Below, piece by piece: positions 7,320-17,685 of a DNA stretch of 64,000 bases (its first letter is position 1; each line of letters opens with the position of its first letter). Below the pieces are notes generated by a model. The model was not told the DNA's origin. It searched no databases and saw only the letters and a list, made by a program, of their open reading frames with translations. The stretch is from assembly GCA_964354215.1 (NCBI GenBank), contig CAYGYT010000002.1, positions 1 through 64,000 on the forward strand. The letters are read 5' to 3'. The position numbers and the translations under genes are program-made. This DNA comes from CAVRZR01 sp964354215. Its GTDB lineage: Bacteria > Actinomycetota > Coriobacteriia > Anaerosomatales > CAVRZR01.

Positions 7320-9661
7320 GCTACTTCACGATGCGCGGCTTCGAGGTGCTCCACCCGATCGGCTGGGACGCCTTCGGCCTGCCTGCCGAGAACGCTGCGA
7401 TCAAGAGCGCGACGCACCCGGCGACCTGGACGTACACCAACATCGAGAAGCAGGCTGCCTCGTTCAAGCGCATGGGCTTCTCGTACGACTGGGATCGTAC
7501 CGTGGTCTCTTCGGACGTCGACTACTACCGATGGGGCCAGTGGATCTTCCTCAAGTTCTGGGAGCGCGGCCTCGTAGAGCGCCGCAATTCACCCGTGAAC
7601 TGGTGCCCGTCGTGCAAGACCGTGCTCGCCAACGAACAGGTCATCGGCGAAGGCGTGTGCTGGCGCTGCGGCAGCATCGTCGAGAAGCGCGAGCTCGAGC
7701 AGTGGTTCTTGAAGATCACCGAGTACGCCGACGAGCTCCTCGACGACCTCGAGAAGATGCCCGGCTGGCCCGAGCGTGTGAAGACGATGCAGGCCAACTG
7801 GATCGGCCGAAGCCACGGTGCCGAAGTCGAGTTCACCGTGTGCGACGCCGCGGGTGACGCCACCGACGAGCGCATCACCGTCTTCACCACGCGTCCGGAC
7901 ACGCTCTTCGGCTGCTCCTTCTTCCTACTGGCTCCCGAGCACCCGCTCGTGCGGGACTTTGTGGCCGGAACCGAGCACGAAGCCGACGTCATGCGCGTCG
8001 TGAACGCGGCGGCGCGCGAGAGCGCGGTCGAGCGCTCGATGGGCGAGCGCGTGAAGAACGGCGCGTTCACCGGCCGCTACGTTGTGAACCCGGTGAACGG
8101 TGAGAAGGTGCCGGTCTGGGTGTCCGACTACGTGCTCATGGAGTACGGCACCGGCGCGGTCATGGCCGTGCCCTGCGGCGACCAGCGTGACTTCGAGTTC
8201 GCCCGAAAGTACGGCTTGCCGATCCCGCCTGTCGTGGTGACTGAGGACGACCCGCTTGCGACGGAGCTTGGCGAGACCCGCGAGCGCGTGATGACCGACG
8301 TCACTTGGCCCGAGGCCTACGACGGCCCCGGCGTCATGGTGCAGTCGGGCGAGTTCACCGGCATGCCCGGCGGCAAGGACTCCGAGGGCATGAAGGCGGT
8401 CACCCGTCGGCTTGAGGAGCGCGGGCAGGGCCGCTTCGCGGTGAACTACCGTCTGCGCGACTGGCTGATCTCTCGGCAGCGCTACTGGGGGAACCCCATC
8501 CCGGCCGTCCACTGCCCGACGTGCGGCCTCGTGCCCGTGCCGGAGGATCAGCTGCCTATCGTGCTGCCGATGGACGTCGACATCACAAAGGGCGAGACGC
8601 TCGCCGACCACCCCGAGTTCTACGAGACCGTGTGCCCCACTTGCGATGGTCCCGCTCGGCGGGAGACCGACACGATGGACACGTTCACGTGCTCGTCGTG
8701 GTACTACCTGCGCTACTGCGACGCGCGCAACTCCTCGGCGATATGGGACACGCGCAAGACCGACTATTGGATGCCGGTCGACCAGTACATCGGCGGTATC
8801 GAGCACGCCATACTGCACCTGCTGTACTCGCGCTTCTTCACGAGGGTCTTTCGCGACATGGGTCTCGTGAGCTTCGACGAGCCGTTCACGAACCTGCTTA
8901 CCCAGGGCATGGTGAAGAAGGACGGCGAGACGATGTCGAAGTCGAAGGGCAACGTCGTCGCGCCCGAGGAGATGATCGAGAAGTACGGCGCCGATACGCT
9001 GCGCGCCTACATCCTCTTCATGTCGCCGCCCGACAAGGACCTCGAGTGGTCCTACGAGGGCGTCGAGGGCATGTACCGGTTCCTCGCGCGCGCCTGGCGC
9101 CTCGTCTGGGACATCGCCGAAGAGGTCACGTCCGGCTGCGGTGTGGCGGCCGGCGACGACGCCACGAAGGCGCTCCATCGCGAGATGCATCGCGTGATCG
9201 GGAAGGTCACGCGCGACATCGAGGACTTCGGCTTCAACACGGCGCTAGCCGCGATGATGGAGCTCATCAACGCTGCGATGGACTACCGGCGGGCGGTCCC
9301 CGACGGGCAGCGCGACCTTCCCGTCGAGAGCGAGGTTGCGGAGTCGCTCGTACTCATGCTCGCACCGTACGTCCCCCACATCGCCGAGGAGCTGTGGCAG
9401 GTCGGTCTCGGGCATGACGGCTCGGTGCACTCTGCCGGCTGGCCTGCGTTCGACGCATCTGCGGCCGCTGCCGAGGAGATCGAGATGCCGGTCCAGGTCA
9501 ACGGGAAGGTGCGTGCGCGGGTGGTCGTCTCGGTGGACGCCTCCGAAGAAGACGTGCGCGCGGCCGCGCTGGAAGCTGCCGCCTCTTGGGTTGAAGGTCG
9601 CGAGGTGAAGAAGGTCCTCGTGGTGCCCGGAAAGCTCGTGAGCGTGGTCGTCGCAGGGTAA
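7124..9661 (+). CDS. leuS: Leucine--tRNA ligase
   Basis: An 845-residue class Ia aminoacyl-tRNA synthetase that charges tRNA-Leu and proofreads in a CP1 editing domain. The HIGH-type motif is in PYPSGDIHMGHVRNYT (about residue 45), and KMSKS is present as GETMSKSKGNV. Cysteine pairs (WCPSCKTV, CWRCG; HCPTCGL) mark zinc-ribbon insertions. Family length is 800-900, so it is complete. The start is TTG 7124, five bases after AGGAGG, supported by the N-terminal family pattern. The 5' end is duplicated at 2296-2491. No T-box leader is visible in the short upstream region, which is shared with a divergent antitoxin remnant. Confidence 0.97.
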   Translation: MPPDRPYEPQAIEDKWQAVWDADLQYSVSEDTGRPKKYVLEMFPYPSGDIHMGHVRNYTIGDVVARYFTMRGFEVLHPIGWDAFGLPAENAAIKSATHPATWTYTNIEKQAASFKRMGFSYDWDRTVVSSDVDYYRWGQWIFLKFWERGLVERRNSPVNWCPSCKTVLANEQVIGEGVCWRCGSIVEKRELEQWFLKITEYADELLDDLEKMPGWPERVKTMQANWIGRSHGAEVEFTVCDAAGDATDERITVFTTRPDTLFGCSFFLLAPEHPLVRDFVAGTEHEADVMRVVNAAARESAVERSMGERVKNGAFTGRYVVNPVNGEKVPVWVSDYVLMEYGTGAVMAVPCGDQRDFEFARKYGLPIPPVVVTEDDPLATELGETRERVMTDVTWPEAYDGPGVMVQSGEFTGMPGGKDSEGMKAVTRRLEERGQGRFAVNYRLRDWLISRQRYWGNPIPAVHCPTCGLVPVPEDQLPIVLPMDVDITKGETLADHPEFYETVCPTCDGPARRETDTMDTFTCSSWYYLRYCDARNSSAIWDTRKTDYWMPVDQYIGGIEHAILHLLYSRFFTRVFRDMGLVSFDEPFTNLLTQGMVKKDGETMSKSKGNVVAPEEMIEKYGADTLRAYILFMSPPDKDLEWSYEGVEGMYRFLARAWRLVWDIAEEVTSGCGVAAGDDATKALHREMHRVIGKVTRDIEDFGFNTALAAMMELINAAMDYRRAVPDGQRDLPVESEVAESLVLMLAPYVPHIAEELWQVGLGHDGSVHSAGWPAFDASAAAAEEIEMPVQVNGKVRARVVVSVDASEEDVRAAALEAAASWVEGREVKKVLVVPGKLVSVVVAG

Positions 9662-9773
9662 GGATGCGGTCGGACCCGCGTCAGCCCTCCCGTGCATCCT
9701 GAGGTTCAAGGATTACTCCGTCACCGTCGGCAGGGCTCTCCCCTCAGCCTGGCTCGAAAGGGGAGGGCACACA

Positions 9774-10541
9774 ATGGACGACGTGCGCGAGCGTCTGCGC
9801 GACCTACTTAAGCGAGCTGGGCTGTCGAACGTGCCCCCAACCGTTCTTGCGGCGGTGCTTGCGGTCTCGGTCATCGGAGTCGTCCTTGGCCTGCGGCACT
9901 GGTGGCCGGGTGGCGGCGACGTCGTGGCGGCAACCGAGACTGCGCAGCCGGCGAGCGCGCAGGGGACGATCAATCCGTCGACGGGCCGTTCCGCCGCTCA
10001 GGCGTCTGCAGCGCCGTCCAGCGGCCCGTCCCCCCAAGAGACCCCGGGACCTTCGGGGCAAGCTCTCTACGTCCACGTCGTGGGCGCGGTCAGGCGTCCC
10101 GGTCTGTACCGGGTCAACTCGGGCTCGCGTGTCGCCGATGCGGTGGACGCAGCTGGCGGGTTGCTCGGAAACGCGGCCGAACGGGGGCTTAACCTGGCAC
10201 GGCCCATCGAAGACGGCGAGCAGATCGTCGTGCCCACCCAAGACGAACTCGAGGCCAACCCGGGGCCTATCGAGCAGCAGAACAGCCTCGCCGCAGGTCC
10301 GACAGCCGGCACCGGCGGGAGTGGCGCCGGCGGCGCCAGTACGACACCGCGTGTGAACGTCAACACGGCCGATGTCAGCGCACTCGACACGCTCCCTGGC
10401 GTCGGGCCATCAACGGCGCAGAAGATCGTTGCCGAACGTGAGGCCAACGGCCCGTTCGCCTCCGCTGACGACCTGGCTCGCGTCCCTGGCATCGGGCCGA
10501 AGAAACTCGAGGCTCTGCGCGACATGGTGGTCACCAGGTAG
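9774..10541 (+). CDS. comEA: ComEA family DNA-binding competence protein
   Basis: A 255-residue membrane-anchored DNA receptor of the natural transformation machinery. It has one N-terminal membrane segment (VLAAVLAVSVIGVVLGL), a Ser/Pro/Ala-rich spacer, an SLBB domain (HVVGAVRRPGLYRV) and a C-terminal double helix-hairpin-helix (VNVNTADVSALDTLPGVGPS ... VPGIGPKKLEAL) that binds DNA backbone. This SLBB plus HhH layout is typical of Gram-positive ComEA. It begins at ATG 9774 after an AGGGGAG-like site, and comEC follows 33 bp downstream, so the two are likely co-transcribed. Together they suggest competence or a remnant of it; the pilus ATPase gene at the window end fits this. Confidence 0.93.
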   Translation: MDDVRERLRDLLKRAGLSNVPPTVLAAVLAVSVIGVVLGLRHWWPGGGDVVAATETAQPASAQGTINPSTGRSAAQASAAPSSGPSPQETPGPSGQALYVHVVGAVRRPGLYRVNSGSRVADAVDAAGGLLGNAAERGLNLARPIEDGEQIVVPTQDELEANPGPIEQQNSLAAGPTAGTGGSGAGGASTTPRVNVNTADVSALDTLPGVGPSTAQKIVAEREANGPFASADDLARVPGIGPKKLEALRDMVVTR

Positions 10542-10574
10542 CCGGTCAGTGGCCCAGGGCGCAGAGGCACTTCG

Positions 10575-13358
10575 GTGGACGAGTCGGTACCCGGCGTCCG
10601 TTCAGACGTGCGAGCTGCGGCGCTCGTGCGTCCGTCGGTTCCCCCGCTCGCGTGGTTTGCTGCGTCCGTGTGGCTGGGAGTCGTGGTCGCCGAGCAACTC
10701 GCTTGGGTTCGTGCGAGTGGTGCCAGACCGCTTTCCTTGGCCGTCGTCGTCGCCCTTTTGGCCGCTGCACTGGGGCTCGCATGCGCGCGACGGACGTGGC
10801 GGATTGCCGGGCTGCTGGCACTCGTTGGAGTCACCGCGGGCGTCGCCGTGGGCGCGATGGCGTGGGCGGTCGTCGAGCGCAACTCAGTGGGCGTGCCGAT
10901 CGCGGCTGCTCGGGGACTACGAGTGGAGGTTCTGACCGACCCTGTCTCAGGGCAGTTTGGATCGAGTTCGCGTGCCCGGTGCGTGGCGCCCCCCGAGCTC
11001 TCAGGCGCCGTAGTGCGCATCCAATGGCAGAAGGGAAGACCGCCCGAGGCCGGGGAACTCGTTCGGGTGGTCGGCGCGAGCAGCACCACCATCGACGCGG
11101 AACGCCGCCGATCGGACGCGCGGTCAGGTATCTGCGCCACGATTCGGGCGCGCGTGGTCTCGCCGCTCGGTCGTGCCCGAAGCGTGCGCGGCGTGATGCT
11201 GCCGGTGAGACTATGGGCCTCTCGGCGAATCGCGCGGGTGCCCGGCCCCGGCGGCGACCTGCTCGCCGGGATCCTCGCGGGCGATCGACGCCGACTTGCC
11301 CAGACACCGGCTGATGCCGCCTTCAGAACAACGGGCCTCACGCACCTTGTGGCCGTGTCGGGCAGCCACCTCGTCGTGGTCGCCGCGCTCGCTGTGGCCC
11401 TGTGCACGGCACTTGGCCTCAGCACCGGATGGCGCTCCGTGCTCGTGCTGCTGGTGGTTGGGTCGTACGTCGTGTTCTCAGGCGTCCAGACGTCGGCGGT
11501 GCGCGCACTCGTGATGTCGGCAGTCGCATTCGCGCGTCCGTATTCCGACAGGCGTGGCGACTCGGCTGCCGCGCTCGCCCTCACCGTCGCAATCATGCTG
11601 CTAGTCGACTCACACGCTGCTTTCGATCTGGGCTTCCAGCTCTCGGTGGGTGCGGTCGTGGGGCTCATGGTGTTCGGTCGGCTGTTCGAGTGCTGGACGC
11701 GCGCGGCGCTCCCACGCTGGATGCGCCTCGCAGCTGGTCCTCTTGCGCTGACCCTGGCCGCGCAGGCCGCCACCCTACCGCTGATCGCCCGGACATTCGG
11801 CGTGGTGTCGCTCGTGTCTCCGTTGGCAAACGTCCTGGTCGGGCCCCTGATATCGATCGCCCTCGTCGTCGGCGTGTGGGGTCTCGGACTTGCGGCAATG
11901 TGGACATGGCTTGGTGACCTCGCCTTGGGCCTATCGGCGGCGCTCTGCGGCGCGTCCGTGTCGATCGCCACAGCGCTGTCCGCGCTGCCTGGTGCCGCCG
12001 TGCTTGCCGACGCCTGGGTATCCGGCCTAGCCGTGGCGTTCGCTGCCGCTCTGCCGCTGCTCTGGGCCGCGTGGCCCCAGCCGGAAGCGTCCTACCGCTC
12101 ACGACTGCTCTTGCCGGCGTCCCTGGCCGTGCTCCTGCTCGCAGCCCGGGGAGTGAACCTTGAGTCGAATCCGACACTCACAGTGCTCGACGTCGGCCAG
12201 GGTGATGCGATCCTCCTGAGGGACAGAGGCGCTGCGGTGCTCGTTGACTGCGGTCCGAGTCCCTCGGCCTTGAGAGCCGCGCTCGCGCGAACCGGTCTGC
12301 GACGCCTCGGCGCGGTCGTCCTCACACACGATCATGCCGATCACACGGGGGGCCTGGAAGGACTCACCGGCGCCGTGCCGTTCGAGGCGCTCTACGAGTC
12401 CGCGTCTTCTGATCCCACGGGCTCAGAAGACGCCGCCGAAACAACGCAACGGCTGAACGACAGTCCGCGCGCGACGCCTCTGGGCGCGGAGACCTGCATG
12501 AGCGTCGGCCGATGGGAGCTCACCGTCTTGTGGCCGGGCGGCGGCGTCCACCCAGAGGAAACGAACGACACGAGCATCGTGATCTGGGCCAGATGCGGCG
12601 AGTTCGACGCGCTGCTCACCGGCGACGCAGAGTCCCAAGTGCTGGAAGCGCTGCAGCTAGGAGGCGAGCTCGGTGACGTGGACGCGTTCAAGGTCCCGCA
12701 TCACGGAAGCCGAGGGGCCGTGTCATCCGTGCAGCTGGACGCCCTGCGGCCGGAGGTCTCACTCGTGAGTGTCGGAGCCGGGAATCGCTTCGGGCACCCG
12801 GCGAGCGAGACGCTGGAGCTGCTGCGGGCGTCTGGTAGTCGAGTCGTTCGAACCGACGAGAACGGTGATATCACGTTGCGGATCGATCCGCGCGCCGCGA
12901 CGTACGAGGTCCGGCTCCAGCGTGGTTCGCGCGCGGAGGCGTGTGAGACAATCCCGTCGTCATCCGCGGATTCGCGGCTACCATCGGATGGTTGGACTCC
13001 CGGTGTCCTCAGACGTAAGCGACCTGAAGAACGTCTACCTGATCTACGGCACCCAGGAGCTGCAGCTCGAGCAGGCCTTGGACCGGCTGAAATCGCGCCT
13101 GTCCGCAGTAGCGGATCTGGATTTCAACCTTCAAACCTTTCGGGGAGAGGCATCCAAGGCCGACGAGGTCCTGTCCGCCTGCAACACGATGCCCTTCATG
13201 TCAGAGCGCCGCCTTGTCATCGTTCGCGACGTCGACAAGATGGGCAAGGCGGACCTGGACGCGTTAGCCGCCTACGCGCGAGCACCCGCCGAGACTACGA
13301 CCCTCGTGCTGGTTGCGGAGAAGGTCGACCGACGTACAGGCCTCTACGCTGCGGTTGA
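10575..13358 (+). CDS. comEC: ComEC/Rec2 family DNA-uptake channel
   Basis: Polytopic membrane protein thought to pass single-stranded DNA into the cell during transformation. It starts at GTG 10575. Order: N-terminal membrane segments and soluble domain, the competence domain with many helices (THLVAVSGSHLVVVAAL, near residue 255), and a C-terminal metallo-beta-lactamase-like domain from about residue 534 (LDVGQGDAILL; metal motif HDHADH near 585). Recognisable sequence ends at about residue 785 (ITLRIDPRAATYEVRL). The frame then stays open to 13358, running 371 bp into holA in another phase with Arg/Pro-rich, non-family sequence. The real stop is probably lost by a small indel, or the protein carries an odd tail of about 120 residues. 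Confidence 0.88.
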   Translation: MDESVPGVRSDVRAAALVRPSVPPLAWFAASVWLGVVVAEQLAWVRASGARPLSLAVVVALLAAALGLACARRTWRIAGLLALVGVTAGVAVGAMAWAVVERNSVGVPIAAARGLRVEVLTDPVSGQFGSSSRARCVAPPELSGAVVRIQWQKGRPPEAGELVRVVGASSTTIDAERRRSDARSGICATIRARVVSPLGRARSVRGVMLPVRLWASRRIARVPGPGGDLLAGILAGDRRRLAQTPADAAFRTTGLTHLVAVSGSHLVVVAALAVALCTALGLSTGWRSVLVLLVVGSYVVFSGVQTSAVRALVMSAVAFARPYSDRRGDSAAALALTVAIMLLVDSHAAFDLGFQLSVGAVVGLMVFGRLFECWTRAALPRWMRLAAGPLALTLAAQAATLPLIARTFGVVSLVSPLANVLVGPLISIALVVGVWGLGLAAMWTWLGDLALGLSAALCGASVSIATALSALPGAAVLADAWVSGLAVAFAAALPLLWAAWPQPEASYRSRLLLPASLAVLLLAARGVNLESNPTLTVLDVGQGDAILLRDRGAAVLVDCGPSPSALRAALARTGLRRLGAVVLTHDHADHTGGLEGLTGAVPFEALYESASSDPTGSEDAAETTQRLNDSPRATPLGAETCMSVGRWELTVLWPGGGVHPEETNDTSIVIWARCGEFDALLTGDAESQVLEALQLGGELGDVDAFKVPHHGSRGAVSSVQLDALRPEVSLVSVGAGNRFGHPASETLELLRASGSRVVRTDENGDITLRIDPRAATYEVRLQRGSRAEACETIPSSSADSRLPSDGWTPGVLRRKRPEERLPDLRHPGAAARAGLGPAEIAPVRSSGSGFQPSNLSGRGIQGRRGPVRLQHDALHVRAPPCHRSRRRQDGQGGPGRVSRLRASTRRDYDPRAGCGEGRPTYRPLRCG

Positions 13359-13974
13359 GAAGCTCGGTGGTGTAGCGGAGTACAAAGCGCCGCGCAAGAG
13401 CGAGTACCCCTCGGCGGTGCTCGAGATGTTCGCGTCGCACGGCCGGAGTGTGGGCCGCGACGCGGCGGAGACGCTCGTGAAGGCCGTCGGTCACGATCTC
13501 GGTCGGCTGTCGATCGAGGTCGACAAAGTCATCGCGTTTGCGGGAGACCAGCGCACGTTGTCGCGAAACGATATCGAAGAAGTGATGTCGACGACTGCGT
13601 CCACGTCGATCTTCGAGTTCCTCGACGCGCTGGGGTCGCGTGACGCGCGGACCACGATGCGCTATGCGAACGAGCTCCTCGCGCAGGGTGAGTCGCCCAA
13701 CCGAATACACGCGATGGCCGTGATGCGGGTGAGAGACCTCGTCGCAACGCAGGCACTCGCGAACCGGGGCCAGGCGTCCGCCGCCGCATGCGCGACCGCA
13801 TTGCGCCGACCCGAGTGGCAGGTCCGTGACTACCCCCGGCAAGCCGGACGGTTCGCGCCGGGGGAGCTCGTCGGCGCCCTGCGGCACGCCGCCGCTGCTG
13901 AGGCCGAAATGAAGACGAGCCGGGATTCCCGGCTCGTCCTCGAACGCTGGATGCTCGCGGTGTGCGGCGCCTAG
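12988..13974 (+). CDS. holA: DNA polymerase III subunit delta
   Basis: A 328-residue clamp-loader delta subunit, which opens the beta clamp during replication. It shows the family N-terminus (NVYLIYGTQELQLEQALDRL), the MPFMSERRLVIVRDVDKM segment, the AAA+ core without a Walker P-loop, and the C-terminal helical collar ending LVLERWMLAVC. ATG 12988 is chosen; GTG 13003 is an alternative, and neither has a strong ribosome site, consistent with coupling to comEC. comEA-comEC-holA-rpsT is a conserved order. Its TAG overlaps the rpsT stop on the other strand through a shared CTAG. Confidence 0.92.
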   Translation: MVGLPVSSDVSDLKNVYLIYGTQELQLEQALDRLKSRLSAVADLDFNLQTFRGEASKADEVLSACNTMPFMSERRLVIVRDVDKMGKADLDALAAYARAPAETTTLVLVAEKVDRRTGLYAAVEKLGGVAEYKAPRKSEYPSAVLEMFASHGRSVGRDAAETLVKAVGHDLGRLSIEVDKVIAFAGDQRTLSRNDIEEVMSTTASTSIFEFLDALGSRDARTTMRYANELLAQGESPNRIHAMAVMRVRDLVATQALANRGQASAAACATALRRPEWQVRDYPRQAGRFAPGELVGALRHAAAAEAEMKTSRDSRLVLERWMLAVCGA

Positions 13975-14237
13975 GCGCCTACGGCGTTTGCAGCCTTCAT
14001 GATGCCGGACTTGCGGTTGGCGGCCTGGCTCTTGTGGATCATGCCTTTGCTGGCAGCCTTGTCGAGCAGCCTCGACGCCTCGAGGGCAGCAGCATTGGCG
14101 GCTGCCGCATCGCCAGCGTCGATGGCGGTGTGAACCTTCTTGATCGCGGTCTTGAGCTCCGACCGCACCGCCTTGTTGCGCTGGTGGCGCTTCTCATTGG
14201 TGATGACGCGCTTCTTCTGGCTCTTGATGTTCGCCAC
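13971..14237 (-). CDS. rpsT: 30S ribosomal protein S20
   Basis: An 88-residue, Lys/Arg/Ala-rich ribosomal protein that binds 16S rRNA. The N-terminus is VANIKSQKKRVITNEKRHQR and the C-terminus ANRKSGIMKAAN, matching S20 in length and pattern. Start GTG 14237 follows a GGAAGGA ribosome site; a longer open frame upstream is not supported. It is convergent with holA: the two stop codons overlap in the palindrome CTAG at 13971-13974, leaving no room for a terminator between them. Confidence 0.95.
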   Translation of the reverse strand: MANIKSQKKRVITNEKRHQRNKAVRSELKTAIKKVHTAIDAGDAAAANAAALEASRLLDKAASKGMIHKSQAANRKSGIMKAANAVGA

Positions 14238-14301
14238 GAATGAAGGTCCTTCCGACTCAGGTCGTGGTGCCCGTCGCAGTGGGGTGCGGACGAACCCGCA
14301 A

Positions 14302-14331
14302 ATACTAGCACACGGTCCCGAGCGTCGCCAA
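14302..14331 (-). promoter_or_regulatory. Promoter of rpsT
   Basis: On the minus strand TTGGCG (14331-14326), 18-bp spacer, TAGTAT (14307-14302). It lies about 65 bp before the rpsT start, in the divergent rpsT/lepA spacer. Confidence 0.6.
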
Positions 14332-14473
14332 TGCGAGTGCACCGGCCGGTCGAGACCGCATCAAGATTGTGACGGCCGTTACAGTGCGCGTGGCGTATGA
14401 CGTATGACGCTCGTCAGGCGGGGAGCGTGGTATGCTTCCGCGCGGATTCGGCCCCCGGGACGACAGCAGCTGA

Positions 14474-16276
<1,803 letters not shown>

Positions 16277-16285
16277 CTGCCGAGG

Positions 16286-17611
16286 GTGGCGCCCGGAATG
16301 GTTGACGACGGGGACATCGATCTTATCTCGGGTCCTGAGCTGCCTCCTCACGTCTACATACACATCCCGTTCTGCCGCTCGAAATGCTCATACTGCGACT
16401 TCGCGTCGGTTGCCGAGGCCGACGAGCAGCTGGTGGCGGCCACGGCTGAGGCGATCCTGAACGACATCCGCCGATGGGGCGCCTCGGCGCTTCCCGGCAT
16501 GGTCGAGACCGTCTACCTCGGCGGCGGCACACCCACTCACGTGGCCGACAGTGCGGTGAGGGTTCTCAGGCAGGTCGCGCGGCACTTCCGGGTGCGCGAA
16601 GGTGCCGAGATCACCGTGGAGGCGAATCCGGAGTCCCTCTCGGCATCTGTCGCAGAGGAGCTCCGCGGCGCGGGCGCCACGCGCCTGAGCCTCGGCGTCC
16701 AATCCTTCGACGATCGCGTGCTCCGGCTGCTCGGACGTCCTCACGATGCCGCGGAGGCGACGCGTGCCGCCGACATTGCGGCACGAAGCGGCATGGACCT
16801 GTCGATCGACCTCATGTGTGGTGTGCCGGGACAGACAATGAGTTCGTGGCAAGATACGCTCGACCGTGCCCTTCGCACGGGTGCCACCCACGTGTCGGTG
16901 TACCCCCTGAGCCTGGAGGAAGGCACCCCGCTGGCCGTAGCAGTGGACTCTGGGCTTGTCGACGCATCCGACCCCGATGTGGCCGCGGACATGATGGTCC
17001 TTGCCGAGGACGTCCTCACGGCCGCCGGCCTCGCGAGGTACGAGGTAGCGAACTACGCACGGCCGGGCTTCGAGTCGCGCCATAACACGGCGTATTGGAC
17101 CGGCCGCCAGTATCTTGGCATCGGCCCGGCCGCGCACGGCATGCTGGATGCGATCACCGCGAGCGCGGTCGGCCTCCTCGGGCCCACTGACGCCGTTACG
17201 GCTGAGGTGCGTGTGCCGGACGTGGGTGCGCCGCCCGACCCAGCGCCGCCCGACCCCGCGCCCACGGGGGGCGCAAACGCGACCGACGCACGGCGGGTCA
17301 GGTACCACGAATCAACTGACATCGAGGAGTGGCTGTTCGGCGCCGGGGAGGAGATAGAGGTTCTCAGCGCCGAGGAAGCTCGCCGAGAGGACGTCATGCT
17401 CGGGATGCGCCTTTCTGCGGGAGTGCTCGCGAGCACCGTGGAGCGCGCGGGGGTGAGAGGAGTGCTCGAGGGTCTTGCGCGAGACGGGCTGGTCGAGCTC
17501 GTCGCGGCATACGACTCGCTGACCGCTCAAGCGCGATGGCGAACGACCCGCAAAGGGTGGCTCCTCGGCAATGAGGTCTTCGGCCGCATCTGGTCGGCGA
17601 ACGGCCGCTGA
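16286..17611 (+). CDS. hemW: HemW-like radical SAM protein (heme chaperone family)
   Basis: A 441-residue radical SAM protein. The cluster motif CRSKCSYCDF (about residues 36-45) binds the [4Fe-4S]; YLGGGTPTHV and a conserved ANPES segment follow. HemW proteins resemble coproporphyrinogen dehydrogenase but are thought to insert heme. The start could be GTG 16286 or ATG 16298. The C-terminal winged-helix-like part contains a proline-rich insert near residues 312-325 (PPDPAPPDPAP) not usual for the family. It lies between lepA and hrcA as in many Gram-positive genomes. Confidence 0.88.
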   Translation: MAPGMVDDGDIDLISGPELPPHVYIHIPFCRSKCSYCDFASVAEADEQLVAATAEAILNDIRRWGASALPGMVETVYLGGGTPTHVADSAVRVLRQVARHFRVREGAEITVEANPESLSASVAEELRGAGATRLSLGVQSFDDRVLRLLGRPHDAAEATRAADIAARSGMDLSIDLMCGVPGQTMSSWQDTLDRALRTGATHVSVYPLSLEEGTPLAVAVDSGLVDASDPDVAADMMVLAEDVLTAAGLARYEVANYARPGFESRHNTAYWTGRQYLGIGPAAHGMLDAITASAVGLLGPTDAVTAEVRVPDVGAPPDPAPPDPAPTGGANATDARRVRYHESTDIEEWLFGAGEEIEVLSAEEARREDVMLGMRLSAGVLASTVERAGVRGVLEGLARDGLVELVAAYDSLTAQARWRTTRKGWLLGNEVFGRIWSANGR

Positions 17612-17648
17612 CACTTGCCCTGGATACCGTGCCGGGTACACCGGGTCT

Positions 17649-17675
17649 TTGGCACTCGGTATAATCGAGTGCCAG
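17649..17675 (+). promoter_or_regulatory. CIRCE operator (HrcA site) with embedded -10
   Basis: TTGGCACTC (17649-17657), 9-bp spacer, GAGTGCCAG (17667-17675), close to the CIRCE consensus. A perfect TATAAT (17660-17665) lies inside the spacer, so HrcA bound here would cover the -10. It sits directly before the hrcA ribosome site, implying autoregulation of hrcA-dnaJ. No good -35 is visible. Confidence 0.85.
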
Positions 17676-17685
17676 GAGGTCGAAC

